Source: Novosphingobium sp. 17-62-19 (lineage in GTDB: Bacteria > Pseudomonadota > Alphaproteobacteria > Sphingomonadales > Sphingomonadaceae). Taken from it: 64,000 nucleotides of DNA. Under the pieces are notes generated by a model. It was given only the letters and a program-made list of their open reading frames with translations, ran no database searches and was not told the DNA's origin. Shown piece after piece: positions 17,302 to 25,534 of the stretch (the stretch's first letter is position 1; each line of letters starts with the position of its first letter). A program made the position numbers and the translations under genes. The stretch is taken from assembly GCF_002256775.1 (NCBI RefSeq), contig NZ_NCII01000007.1:1-64000 (forward strand). The letters run 5' to 3'.

Positions 17302-17314
17302 GATGGCCTCCCCT

Positions 17315-17713
17315 TCAGCCGTTGGCGTGCCAGACCATCACGTCGAGCGCGGTCCGGTGAAGAACACCGACACTGTCGGTCTCCTGATCGGCGCGACGGC
17401 CGACAATGAAAGTACGAAGCTGAATCCCGCCCGATGTCGTTCGCAACCCACTGAGCACACCGTCATCACCGCCGATCAGATCAGCGATATCGCGCGCAAC
17501 CTTGTAGGTCCGGCCCCAGCATTCCACGTAGATGCGTGATCGCGTCCAGCCCGATGGCCCGGAAAGCTTCATGCCGGTCACGCTGGAAGTGCGCGAAAGC
17601 ACGATGGCAGGCAGTGCATCGCCCTGCGGACGAACACCCCAATCGATCCTACTCCCCACAAGCGCGGCAATGCCTGACGCCTCCAGCAACAGGCTGCGGA
17701 TAGGTTCTTCCAC
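17315..17713 (-). CDS. Tail completion protein (DUF3168, gp17-like)
   Basis: A 132-residue protein with the DUF3168 pattern: SIRSLLLEASGIAAL-like N-terminus (MEEPIRSLLLEASGIAALVG), RIDWGVRPQGDALPAIVLSR, SRIYVECWGRTYKVARDIAD and a C-terminal strand TALDVMVWHANG. These proteins terminate the tail and join it to the head connector. It follows the HK97 gp10-like gene, the usual order. Confidence 0.82.
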   Translation of the reverse strand: MEEPIRSLLLEASGIAALVGSRIDWGVRPQGDALPAIVLSRTSSVTGMKLSGPSGWTRSRIYVECWGRTYKVARDIADLIGGDDGVLSGLRTTSGGIQLRTFIVGRRADQETDSVGVLHRTALDVMVWHANG

Positions 17714-17725
17714 GCTCAGCCCTCT

Positions 17726-18157
17726 TTACGCGCGTTTCGTCAGGCGCGTGAATTCGGCACGGATATGGTCAATGGCCACTTCCCCTGCCTCCTCACCCAT
17801 CGTGTCGAACGCCGGGGCCATGAACGGCTGCGCGCCAAATCGAAATGTGCCGCGCTCGATCATGTGGCCGTAAAATCCATCATGCGGTTCACCACCACCC
17901 GTTCGCGGCCCGATGAACACATTGAAGTGACCTTTTCCGGACTGCCCGCCAGCGCTATTCTGCTCGTTAATGCTCACGCCAATGCTGTCGCGCAGATTGC
18001 CGGAAACCACCTTAACCAGTCGCTTTGCCTCTTCCGCGATCACCTCGCCACCGGCAGTCAGCGCCTCAATCACCACGTCCTTGCGCGTCAGCTTCGCCAG
18101 ATTGCGCAAATTCTGTTCAAGATCGGGTGAAACCGAAAACCTGACAGAAGGCCTCAT
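17726..18157 (-). CDS. HK97 gp10-like head-tail joining protein
   Basis: A 143-residue protein with the HK97-gp10/phage tail component signature: EVIAEEAKRLVKVVSGNLRDS then IGVSI, a central FIGP, EPHDGFYGHMIERGT and PFMAPAFDTM. It forms part of the neck between connector and tail. Its start overlaps the head-closure gene's stop by 4 nt. Confidence 0.85.
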   Translation of the reverse strand: MRPSVRFSVSPDLEQNLRNLAKLTRKDVVIEALTAGGEVIAEEAKRLVKVVSGNLRDSIGVSINEQNSAGGQSGKGHFNVFIGPRTGGGEPHDGFYGHMIERGTFRFGAQPFMAPAFDTMGEEAGEVAIDHIRAEFTRLTKRA

Positions 18158-18495
18158 TGCGCCACGTCCGGCTGCGAACCGCAGGTGATCTCGATGGCAT
18201 CACGACGCCGCGCACCCAGCCTCTTCGTGCCGATCACATAGTAAGATGCGCCTTCGCACTTCAGCAGATCCTTGCCGGTAATCGTCCGCGTCAGGCTGTC
18301 ACTCAACACGGTAAAGCGCGTGGCCAGCTCCTGCCCATGCTGCTCGGCGCGCAATCGTTCGCCATCGCTGATGTCCACCATCTTGGCCCAGCGCTTGCCG
18401 ATCTCCACCGGCGCACCTTCCACACTGGCAGTGCCATCGTCGATCAACGGCTTGCGCCAGACCGAAATCCGGCGATTGAGTTCACCTTTGGTCAC
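18154..18495 (-). CDS. Head closure / head-tail adaptor protein
   Basis: A 113-residue adaptor (VTKGELNRRISVWRKPLIDD, WAKMVDISDGERLRAEQHG, TRTITGKDLLKCEGASYYVI) of the SPP1 gp16/phage_H_T_join type. I chose GTG 18495 because it overlaps the previous stop in a GTGA motif and matches family length; 18522 would extend deep into the upstream gene. Confidence 0.8.
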   Translation of the reverse strand: MTKGELNRRISVWRKPLIDDGTASVEGAPVEIGKRWAKMVDISDGERLRAEQHGQELATRFTVLSDSLTRTITGKDLLKCEGASYYVIGTKRLGARRRDAIEITCGSQPDVAQ

Positions 18496-19022
18496 AGCGT
18501 GTGACGCTTGTAGCGCTGGCACAACCGGCGTGCTGCTTCTTCTGCCTTGGCCAGAATGTCACCGCCTTCGCGGTCGGCATCATAGGCCCCGATCAACACC
18601 AGCATCGCCCGGCACAACCCGCGCGGCACATCGTCCGGGGCTTCGTATCCCGCACGGATCGTCACGGTGAAGGCCTGCTGGCTATCAATGAACGGCCAGA
18701 ACACACCGCTAGCCGGCAGGACGCGCGCAGGGCGCGTGGTCATGTCCAGCACCGCGTCCAGCGTAGTCGGCACACCACCGCCGGGTGTGTAATCAACCAC
18801 CGGTTCTGACGTGTCGAGAATCGGCCACGCCCGCAGCGCAACCGGGCTAAATCCACGGAAGTGCTCAACAACGTCACGCGCTTCAAGGATATGACCGGTG
18901 TATCGCTCAACCCAGTCGGCAGCGTCGCGGATGAAGTCCACGATTTCCGCGTCCTGGTTGGTCTCGTCCAGCTCGATCTTCAACTGGCGCTTGGCCTCTT
19001 CGATCGAAACGGGGAGCGCCAT
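18492..19022 (-). CDS. Head-tail connector protein (gp6-like)
   Basis: A 176-residue connector. The start MALPVSIEEAKRQLKIELDE, followed by IVDFIRDAADWVERYTGH, is the classic phage_gp6/QLRG opening. VTIRAGYEAPDDVPRGLCRA is the conserved C-terminal helix region. It forms the ring below the portal. The ATG at 19022 gives the canonical N-terminus. Confidence 0.85.
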   Translation of the reverse strand: MALPVSIEEAKRQLKIELDETNQDAEIVDFIRDAADWVERYTGHILEARDVVEHFRGFSPVALRAWPILDTSEPVVDYTPGGGVPTTLDAVLDMTTRPARVLPASGVFWPFIDSQQAFTVTIRAGYEAPDDVPRGLCRAMLVLIGAYDADREGGDILAKAEEAARRLCQRYKRHTL

Positions 19023-19049
19023 GATCAAACCCTCGCCTGCAACAGCAGC

Positions 19050-19247
19050 TTAAGTGCGCTGCTCGGCAAGGTTCTGCGCAACTGCATCCTGCCCGCTCAT
19101 GGTCGGATCGTTGAAATCGATCCGGTTCTGTTTGGAAGTCGTGCCGGCGCGCAGATCATTGTCCACTGCGGGGTGAGCCTGCTCGCCATCCGTCTCGACT
19201 GGCGCTTTGGCAGCCGTGGCGGCTTTGGAATTTTGCGGGGTGGCCAT
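19050..19247 (-). CDS. Small protein between capsid and connector genes
   Basis: A 65-residue hydrophilic protein (MATPQNSKAATAAKAPVETD, ending GQDAVAQNLAEQRT). A good GGAG lies 7-8 nt before ATG 19247. No domain is recognised. Its position after the major capsid gene is where small decoration or connector-accessory proteins occur. Confidence 0.55.
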   Translation of the reverse strand: MATPQNSKAATAAKAPVETDGEQAHPAVDNDLRAGTTSKQNRIDFNDPTMSGQDAVAQNLAEQRT

Positions 19248-19344
19248 CTGGCTTCTCCATCTTAAAAATGAAATCAACGGGGCTTGGCAAAATCCGGGCT
19301 GGCGTGAACCAGCCCGGTCTCTGCTCGATCAACCGATTGTCGGA

Positions 19345-20718
19345 TCAGACCGAGATCTTGATCGCCTTCATCGAGTCGGGGTTCTGCACGCCGCCGCCAG
19401 TGCGCTTGGTCACGTAGAAGCAGATGTACGGCTTGTTGGTATAGGGATCGCGCAGGATGCGCACGCCGATGCGGTCAACGATCAGATACGTCTCGCGCAT
19501 GTCGCCAAACAGCGCAGCGATGTTGCCTGCGCCGACATTTGGCATGTCGGGAACGTCCACAACCGGTCGGCCGATCAGCGTCGAGGGTTGACCCGCGACA
19601 TAGGTGGGCTGCCAGATGTAGTTGCCCTGCCCATCCTTCAGCTTCCGAATCGCACCCAGCGAAGAGCGATTGAGGAAGAACTTGGCGTTCGGCTCGTACA
19701 TCGCTGGCAGTTCATAGACCGCAGTGACCAGACCGTCGGTGGTGAACAGGGTCGCATGACCGCTGTTGGTCACCTTGATGTCACCCCAAGGGTGGCGCGC
19801 GGCCTGTGCGGCATCGGTTACATAGGTCAGGATACCAAACGGCTTGTTCGTCCCATCGCCGGAAAGGTGGGCGATGCCCTCCTGGCGGGCGAATTCGGTC
19901 TCGATCTCGCCGGTCAGCCAGCTGTCGATGTTGATTTCGCTGTCGTCGAGAAGCTGCTGCGAAGCGGCGGCATTGGCATAGATTTCGCCAAGGCCGAACG
20001 CCAGCGAGGTGAACTGCGGCGTGGACGTTGCCGGGCGCGCAGCCGTTTCACCCAGCCAGCCCGAGCCGACCGCACGATCCGTGAACAGCTTGGTGAACCC
20101 CGCAGTGCTGATCGACTGCACCGTGGCTTCCTGCCGGATCGGCGAGATCAGCTTGAGCCGACCGGTGATGGTGCGATCCCATTCGATCGGCGTGGTATAG
20201 CCGCCATCAGTATTGCTGCCCTCGCTCATCGCAGCGCGCGGAGTGCCAGGGCGATGCGCCGCCTTCAGCTTTTCTTCCTCATTGCGCCCGCCTTCGCGAA
20301 CGAACGATGCAAAGGTGGTAGAGTATTCCGGGTCCGCAAGAGCAGGAGCCGCGCCATTGCCGCCAAGATTGGCAGCCGCCAGCTTCGCCGTGTGTTCATT
20401 GAGCGACGCTTCAATCGTGCTCAACGTGTCGTTGATCTTGCCCAGCTTGTCGTTGACGACAGTGTCGTCCGCCTTTGCGCCAAGATTGGCCTCCATCGTG
20501 GCCTTGAATTCGTTGTGCGCGCTCTGCAGCTGCGCGATCATCGCCTTCGGGTCGCCGGTCACGTCTGCACGCACGGTCGCACCAACAATCGCGCGGGGCA
20601 TCGCCGGAATGGTTGGGGCCTTGAACACGTCCAGCTTGCTGGAATCGTCCATTGCACGGGTCGGAACGGCGCACAGCGCGGCCACCGCCGAAAGGGCGGC
20701 TCGGAAAATCTGCTTCAT
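19345..20718 (-). CDS. Major capsid protein (HK97 fold)
   Basis: A 457-residue precursor. Residues ~40-115 form the helical delta/scaffold region (AKADDTVVNDKLGKINDTLS). The mature HK97-fold protein follows, with GGYTTPIEWDRTITGRLKLI, SGWLGETAARPATSTPQFTS, GIAHLSGDGTNKPFGILTYV and ERIGVRILRDPYTNKP-like VDRIGVRILRDPYTNKPYI. The protease gene directly upstream would cleave the delta domain. Oddly, the first 23 residues (MKQIFRAALSAVAALCAVPTRA) look like a secretion signal, unusual for a capsid protein. Confidence 0.92.
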   Translation of the reverse strand: MKQIFRAALSAVAALCAVPTRAMDDSSKLDVFKAPTIPAMPRAIVGATVRADVTGDPKAMIAQLQSAHNEFKATMEANLGAKADDTVVNDKLGKINDTLSTIEASLNEHTAKLAAANLGGNGAAPALADPEYSTTFASFVREGGRNEEEKLKAAHRPGTPRAAMSEGSNTDGGYTTPIEWDRTITGRLKLISPIRQEATVQSISTAGFTKLFTDRAVGSGWLGETAARPATSTPQFTSLAFGLGEIYANAAASQQLLDDSEINIDSWLTGEIETEFARQEGIAHLSGDGTNKPFGILTYVTDAAQAARHPWGDIKVTNSGHATLFTTDGLVTAVYELPAMYEPNAKFFLNRSSLGAIRKLKDGQGNYIWQPTYVAGQPSTLIGRPVVDVPDMPNVGAGNIAALFGDMRETYLIVDRIGVRILRDPYTNKPYICFYVTKRTGGGVQNPDSMKAIKISV

Positions 20719-20733
20719 GATTACCTCTTGGGT

Positions 20734-21663
20734 TTAGCTGCGAAAGTCGTCGAGCAATGCCTGCATGGCACTGATCAGTTCGGGGTCGCCGCCAGCGCCA
20801 GGCGTGTTGGCAGGGTCGAGGGTAGCGCCCGGCGTACCCTTGATTTTGTTGATCCGTGCGCGGGCTTCGCTGCGCGTTGCGCCACCGGCCACGAGTGCCA
20901 GCTCCATTGCACGGACTTCGTTGACCGATGCGTCGGCAGCCTTGGCCTTTTCATCGACCTTGGTCTGATCGGCTGCCAGCAGTGCATCAGCAAAGCCGCG
21001 CTCAATCGCAATGGACCCGGACATATAGGTCTCGTCGTCCATCCACTTTGCGCATTCGGCAGATGTCTTGCCGCTACGCTGGGCGTAAACGTCGGCCATT
21101 GCCTGATCGAACGGAGCAAGGAATTCGGAAACTTCCGCCATGTCGTGGCGGTTACCCACCGCAACGACCCAGCAGTTGTGAATCATCACGAACGATGCCG
21201 CGCCGATCTGAACGGTATCGCCCGCCATCGCGATCACCGAGGCTGCAGAAGCCGCCATGCCCATGACCTTGACGGTGATATCCTGGGGATGTTCGCGCAG
21301 AACGTTGTAGATCGCCAGCCCTTCGAACATATCACCGCCCGGGCTGTTGATCTGAACCTCAACCGGACGGTCACCGATGGCGCGAAGTTGGGCAGCAATC
21401 TTCTTGGCGGTCACCCCGCCGCCGGTCCACCAGTCTTCGCCGATAATGTCGAACATGGTGATCACGTTGTCGCCCGGTTCCAGCGCAGCCGGTCGAACGC
21501 CCGCAGCATCTGCGTTCCACCGGTCTAGCACCGGCGCGGGCGTAAAAGCTGAAACGCCGCGACCCGCAGGCACCGGCAACGCGCCCGGTCGCTGGCGCGC
21601 ATTCACGCCCACGACGCCATGCGGCAGGCGGCGGCAAATGTCCTGGCACAAACGATCACTCAT
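20734..21663 (-). CDS. Prohead protease (ClpP/S14-like)
   Basis: A 309-residue Ser protease that matures the capsid. The ClpP fold is visible: ITMFDIIGEDWWTGGGVTAK, VEVQINSPGGDMFEGLAIYN, the nucleophile Ser in GMAASAASVIAMAGD, and the catalytic His in FVMIHNCWV. A C-terminal ~80-residue tail is Ala/Lys-rich. I chose ATG 21663, which overlaps the portal stop by 8 nt. A longer upstream frame would run through the portal gene. Confidence 0.9.
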   Translation of the reverse strand: MSDRLCQDICRRLPHGVVGVNARQRPGALPVPAGRGVSAFTPAPVLDRWNADAAGVRPAALEPGDNVITMFDIIGEDWWTGGGVTAKKIAAQLRAIGDRPVEVQINSPGGDMFEGLAIYNVLREHPQDITVKVMGMAASAASVIAMAGDTVQIGAASFVMIHNCWVVAVGNRHDMAEVSEFLAPFDQAMADVYAQRSGKTSAECAKWMDDETYMSGSIAIERGFADALLAADQTKVDEKAKAADASVNEVRAMELALVAGGATRSEARARINKIKGTPGATLDPANTPGAGGDPELISAMQALLDDFRS

Positions 21664-22972
21664 CGACGGTTTCCTTGGTTTTTGCAGCCGCTTTCGATGG
21701 CTGCGGCAGCTTGTCGCCACCTTCGATAGCGTTGAGATCAAACGCGCTGCGCACCTCGTCCGGCGTGCGATATGCGCTGTTGGGGCCAAGCGCCTTGGCA
21801 AAGAAGTCAGCCTGATCTTTCAGCGATCCGCGCAGCAAAGCGCCCTCGTTGAATTTGACGTAAAGCTCGTCTGCATCCTGCTCAGCTGCGCTCAGGCAAC
21901 TGCGCTCGATGGCTTGCTCCCACGAAATGAACCACGGCATCAGGCAGTACGTGACAAAATATAGGCCAAGCTGTTCAATACCGCTGCCCCAACTCGTCTC
22001 GTCAAACATCAGCAGCGGTCGCGGCACGCCAGTAAAGCGTGATACTTCTTCAGCCTGCCGCCTGCGCATTTCATCATACTGCGCGTCTTTGGCTGTGGTG
22101 AAGGGTTTGGCCTTCAGGCCTTCCTCAAGGATCAGCCATTCCCCAGCCGCTTCTCCGTCCGCCTGCCGTTCGCGCATACTCTGGCGCAGGTTCTTAATGG
22201 CCTCTTCGCCCAGCTCCTTCTCGCTCTCCAGCGCGCCACCGGCCATTACGCCGCCCTTCAGCACCTTGCCTGCGGCCTTTTCGGCCTGCGCTGCGATGCC
22301 AATGGCATTGACCGCCATGTCGACAAGATCGACGCCGCGAAGCCCGTCTTTCGAGATCGGATGGCGGAAATGGAACACGTCTGCCGCTGGCAGTATCACA
22401 GTGCCACCGCTGGGGCGGCGATATTCAAAGGTCAGCTGCCAATCGTCTGACAGCTTCGGCGTCACCGATTTGCGCTTCAGCGGCACGATCTGGGCGATCT
22501 GGTTGGGCTTGCCGCGCACGATCCCGCGAATGATCAACCCGTATGCATTGCCGTCCAGCAGCGCGAGCAGCTGCATGTAGGACTTGAACTCAAACGCCGT
22601 CTGGTAACTGTTCGGGCGCTTCAGCAGCACACGGTAAAGCGGATGATCCTTGGCCTTGCCGATCGTCTGCTTGCCATCTGCTGCGATCGTGCGCCGCATC
22701 AGGTGCGTGGGCAGCATTCCCATTGACGATGCGATCAGGTTGGCCGCACGAAAGAACGTGCTGTTCCGCAACGCCATCGTCTCGTTGACCGGCAATCCTG
22801 CTGCCGAAATGCGCCCATCGCGCAGGAACTCGGCAAGAACGGGACTGTCAAAATCCATCGCGGTCAAAGCATTGACCGGCCCACTGCGTGCGACGGTTCG
22901 TGATTCTTCGCGCTCCGGCTCTGCACTGGCCACACGGTCAACTCGCCCAAGAAGGCGATCGATGAAGTTCAT
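21656..22972 (-). CDS. Portal protein (HK97 family)
   Basis: A 438-residue dodecameric portal through which DNA enters the head. Family motifs are LRNSTFFRAANLIASSMGML, HPLYRVLLKRPNSYQTAFEF, LLDGNAYGLIIR, VFHFRHPISKDGLRGVD and RFTGVPRPLLMFDETSWGSG. Length is normal and no lesion is seen. It precedes protease and capsid genes in the standard order, 11 nt after the terminase remnant. Confidence 0.93.
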   Translation of the reverse strand: MNFIDRLLGRVDRVASAEPEREESRTVARSGPVNALTAMDFDSPVLAEFLRDGRISAAGLPVNETMALRNSTFFRAANLIASSMGMLPTHLMRRTIAADGKQTIGKAKDHPLYRVLLKRPNSYQTAFEFKSYMQLLALLDGNAYGLIIRGIVRGKPNQIAQIVPLKRKSVTPKLSDDWQLTFEYRRPSGGTVILPAADVFHFRHPISKDGLRGVDLVDMAVNAIGIAAQAEKAAGKVLKGGVMAGGALESEKELGEEAIKNLRQSMRERQADGEAAGEWLILEEGLKAKPFTTAKDAQYDEMRRRQAEEVSRFTGVPRPLLMFDETSWGSGIEQLGLYFVTYCLMPWFISWEQAIERSCLSAAEQDADELYVKFNEGALLRGSLKDQADFFAKALGPNSAYRTPDEVRSAFDLNAIEGGDKLPQPSKAAAKTKETVDE

Positions 22973-22983
22973 GCGATCTCCCT

Positions 22984-23601
22984 CTAAACCCGGATCACGC
23001 CACGGCGCGCATAGACAGACTTCTTCGGCGGCTGTTCGTTCATCGCCGCCGCCCCCACCGCCATCGCAATCGTCACCAGCCCATCGATCCGCCCGCGTGA
23101 CCGCTTCTTGTCGAACGCACGGTTGGCCTGCCCGTCTTCGATCAGGGCGGCGTTGGCCGCGCAGCTGTAGGTCACCGGTGACGCATCAATGATGATCGTC
23201 TCCGAAAGGATCGCATCCTCAAGCTTGGTGATCGATTTCGGCATACACAGCTGCTTGTCTTCGAACATCACCCGCGTGCCCTGCGCGTGCGCAACCAGCT
23301 TCAAACCCTTGCCTTCAGGCTTACCCGGGCCTTCATAGCGCCAGACCGGAAACCCGATTTCTTCGCACGCCTCTTCGAATGACAGCATGAAGGCCACGTC
23401 GAACGCGAGAAAGGCCACGTCGTGCTCGGCGCAAATGTCGCGCACCTGGACAGCCACAAACGTCATGTCGATCACGGCGCCGGGAAGCACGGTCAGATAG
23501 CCCTCGCTCACCCATTCGCTATACGGCGCGTTGTCCTGCTTCTCGCGGTCGTCCAGCCCTTCCTTGGTCGTCCAGTACCAGGTCTTCACCTGGTGTCGCA
23601 C
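22984..23601 (-). pseudogene. Terminase large subunit, C-terminal nuclease half only
   Basis: The 205 residues match the end of HK97-type terminases: KTWYWTTKEGLDDREKQDNA, YSEWVSEGYLTVLPGAVIDM, then an Asp-containing nuclease segment (FLAFDVAFMLSFEEACEEIG) and DGLVTIAMAVGAAAM. A complete TerL has ~500-560 residues with Walker A/B ATPase motifs before this point. Here the frame is closed by TGA about 36 nt upstream of GTG 23601, and the preceding 700 bp encode unrelated small proteins. The ATPase half is therefore absent. Without it the prophage cannot package DNA unless helped in trans. Confidence 0.78.
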
Positions 23602-23861
23602 GGGTTGGTCTGCCGCCAGCGTGATCCAGTCACCGTGGCCTCAACCACCAGCGCACCACGCACCGGCATCACCTCAAGGTCGGCCGAGCTAAGCCGTGCC
23701 ACCTGCTCTTCAGTCGAGAGCTTCAGGCAGATCGCATGACGCTCACCGCTGAACGTGATCGATCGCCAGGGCGAAACGCTATGCTGCCAGATCTCCGCAC
23801 CGTCGCCTGCCAACCTGATCAACCACCGCCGCATGGCAGTATCGGCAGCAATACCCGTCAT
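23586..23861 (-). CDS. Small phage protein, function unknown
   Basis: A 91-residue protein (MTGIAADTAMRRWLIRLAGD, SPWRSITFSGERHAI, RGALVVEATVTGSRW) with a compact beta-rich look. Its start overlaps the previous stop (ATGA) and its end overlaps the terminase remnant by 16 nt in another frame. No domain is recognised. Confidence 0.55.
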   Translation of the reverse strand: MTGIAADTAMRRWLIRLAGDGAEIWQHSVSPWRSITFSGERHAICLKLSTEEQVARLSSADLEVMPVRGALVVEATVTGSRWRQTNPCDTR

Positions 23862-24085
23862 TTCGTCATGCCGAGCGAACCCGGCGTTGCACGATAATCG
23901 AGCAATTCAGGATCGATGCCGCCCGCCCGCAACTGAGCCATAGCCCAGCGCCCGCGCTCGATCTCCAATACCGCCTGCCGCAGCCAGCGCCGCCGCACCC
24001 TGCACTTATCATCACCATCGCCGCGCTCGGCCATTGCCCGCGCCTGGTCGAGGTCGATGCCCTCCACATCAAAGCCTATGCTCAC
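23858..24085 (-). CDS. Small phage protein, function unknown
   Basis: A 75-residue acidic/basic protein (VSIGFDVEGIDLDQARAMAE, then RRRWLRQAVLEIERGRWAMA). GTG 24085 overlaps the preceding stop as GTGA, and the stop overlaps the next ATG. It is one of three coupled small genes that now occupy the place where the terminase N-terminal half would be expected. Confidence 0.5.
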   Translation of the reverse strand: MSIGFDVEGIDLDQARAMAERGDGDDKCRVRRRWLRQAVLEIERGRWAMAQLRAGGIDPELLDYRATPGSLGMTK

Positions 24086-24294
24086 TGCACGCCACCCCGC
24101 AGCACACCGCTGCCGCGCATCGCCTGAAGCAATGTCTGCCGTATCCGCTGCACCCGCTGCTCCAGCGCGTTGAACTGCTGCGCATCGCGAATGCCCAGCG
24201 CTACAATCGCATTCACTTCGTCCAGCTCGTCCGATGCACTGCGCAAAAGCGTGCTCATCTCCGGCTTCACCCGAAGACGCATCGTCTCGCGCAT
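24082..24294 (-). CDS. Small helical phage protein, function unknown
   Basis: A 70-residue protein, probably all-helical (LLRSASDELDEVNAIVALG, ALEQRVQRIRQTLLQAMRG). It is the first gene after the terminator-like hairpin at 24317-24345, with ATG 24294 as the start. No family is recognised. Confidence 0.5.
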   Translation of the reverse strand: MRETMRLRVKPEMSTLLRSASDELDEVNAIVALGIRDAQQFNALEQRVQRIRQTLLQAMRGSGVLRGGVQ

Positions 24295-24307
24295 CGCACC
24301 CTCCAGA

Positions 24308-24345
24308 CGAAAGAAAGCCCGCTCGCCCCATCAAGGGCGGCGGGC
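24308..24345 (-). terminator. Intrinsic terminator inside the late gene block
   Basis: On the minus strand GCCCGC-CGCCC pairs with GGGCG-GCGGGC (11 bp, one bulged base, loop of 6: 24317-24345), followed by TTTCTTTC (24308-24316). This is a textbook stem plus U-rich tail. It separates the gene at 24411-24842 from the packaging, head and tail genes. Read-through or antitermination would be needed for one continuous late transcript. Confidence 0.7.
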
Positions 24346-24410
24346 AAAACTGTGGCGGGGTCGATTTAGACCGAAACGTGGCCACTTCGGCAGGGTCTAT
24401 TTTGTGACGC

Positions 24411-24842
24411 TCAGGCAAACCCCTCAAGCGCATCAGCCGCGCGTTCCATCCACATCGCGATGTTGTCGGGTCTGCGGTCGATCCACTGGAACGCACAAAG
24501 CACGCTGTCACCCACCTGATAATCGCCTTCGCTCTGGTGCTCGAACGCCTGCCAGGCATCCTCTGTCAACACCAGACACAGGAATCGAGGTGACATGGTG
24601 TGGACCAGATACTCACCACCATCCGATCCATCGCCGCAGATCCATTCTGCGGGCACCCGCACCGGCACCCCATCGCCCAGCAGACCCAGCAGCGCGGCAG
24701 CCACATTGTCGGTCGGCCCATCCTTCACCGCGCGGCGGATGGTCCGCTGATCCACGTCAAGCGCCCGCGATAGGGTCGACTGCCAACCAATGACAGAACC
24801 ATGCCATGCCACCGCGTTCGAGATGAATTCTTCGCGGGTCAT
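24411..24842 (-). CDS. Phage protein with N-terminal HTH-like segment, unknown
   Basis: A 143-residue protein. The N-terminus (WQSTLSRALDVDQRTIRRAV) looks like a helix-turn-helix. The remainder (EYLVHTMSPRFLCLVLTEDA, GDSVLCAFQWIDRRP) is unrecognised. It starts at the stop codon of the preceding gene (24842) and ends before an intrinsic terminator. A regulatory or packaging-recognition role is possible but not shown. Confidence 0.5.
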   Translation of the reverse strand: MTREEFISNAVAWHGSVIGWQSTLSRALDVDQRTIRRAVKDGPTDNVAAALLGLLGDGVPVRVPAEWICGDGSDGGEYLVHTMSPRFLCLVLTEDAWQAFEHQSEGDYQVGDSVLCAFQWIDRRPDNIAMWMERAADALEGFA

Positions 24843-25534
24843 TACAAATCAACCTTCTTGAAAAGCCCTGAAACATCCAGCGCCGCGCGCACTATTCGGG
24901 ATACAGAAACGCCAGCATCCTGTGCCGCAGCACTAAGCGCTGCGGCTTCATCTTCAGTAATAGTGGCCGAAATCGTTTTATGCGGGGCAGTAGTGTCTAA
25001 TTTCAGCTTCTGCGCCTGAAGCACAATTTTGTCTGCCACCTTTCGGGGCGAACGCTGCGTGATGCTAAGCGCCCTGCGTTTCTGTTCGGCGGGCGGCAAT
25101 ATCCGTTCGTTGATAACCTGCAGGGCCTCGGTCGATCGCAGATCGCGCAGGGCCTTGCGGTGCTCAACCCACGCGCCGTTCACATGCTCGATCACAGTCA
25201 CCACGTCGTCCACCAGAAGGTTCTCCTGCTCGGCCAGCGGCAAGGTGGCCAGGCGGCGCAGAAGAGTGGTGTAACCAGCATATTTTACCACCAGTTCAGC
25301 TTTCAGATCGCCTCGTGCAATCAGCGGCATGAAGGACCAAAGGCCGGATTTAAGATCTGACAGATCTTCGCCGCGGCGCTCAAGCTCGCGCCAGATCGCC
25401 GCAAGATGCTGCATGTGGGCTGCTGTGATCGAAAGCGATTTGGCCAGTTCGGCCCGCAATTCTTCAATTGTCATGTTGCCCAGCGCAACGCTGCCGGGGC
25501 GCGCCGCCGGAGACAGGTCATTTGTCATCATCAT
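24842..25534 (-). CDS. Phage protein of the packaging region, unknown
   Basis: A 230-residue protein, mostly helical (MTIEELRAELAKSLSITAAH, LAAIWRELERRGEDLSDLK). The C-terminal segment TISATITEDEAAALSAAAQD, then AGVSVSRIVRAAL, resembles a ribbon-helix-helix or small DNA-binding fold. It overlaps the upstream gene by 17 nt. Position upstream of the terminase is compatible with a small-terminase-like or regulatory role; I do not assign one. Confidence 0.5.
   Translation of the reverse strand: MMMTNDLSPAARPGSVALGNMTIEELRAELAKSLSITAAHMQHLAAIWRELERRGEDLSDLKSGLWSFMPLIARGDLKAELVVKYAGYTTLLRRLATLPLAEQENLLVDDVVTVIEHVNGAWVEHRKALRDLRSTEALQVINERILPPAEQKRRALSITQRSPRKVADKIVLQAQKLKLDTTAPHKTISATITEDEAAALSAAAQDAGVSVSRIVRAALDVSGLFKKVDL

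Noticed and set aside
10460-20718. Gene transfer agent rather than prophage
   Set aside because: The head-tail order resembles a GTA, but integrases, att duplications, a repressor/Cro switch and an AlpA gene mark an integrated phage.
19207-21528. 773-codon plus-strand frame opposite capsid and protease genes
   Set aside because: It crosses gene boundaries and is Arg/His/Gly-rich; the opposite strand holds conserved capsid and protease sequences.
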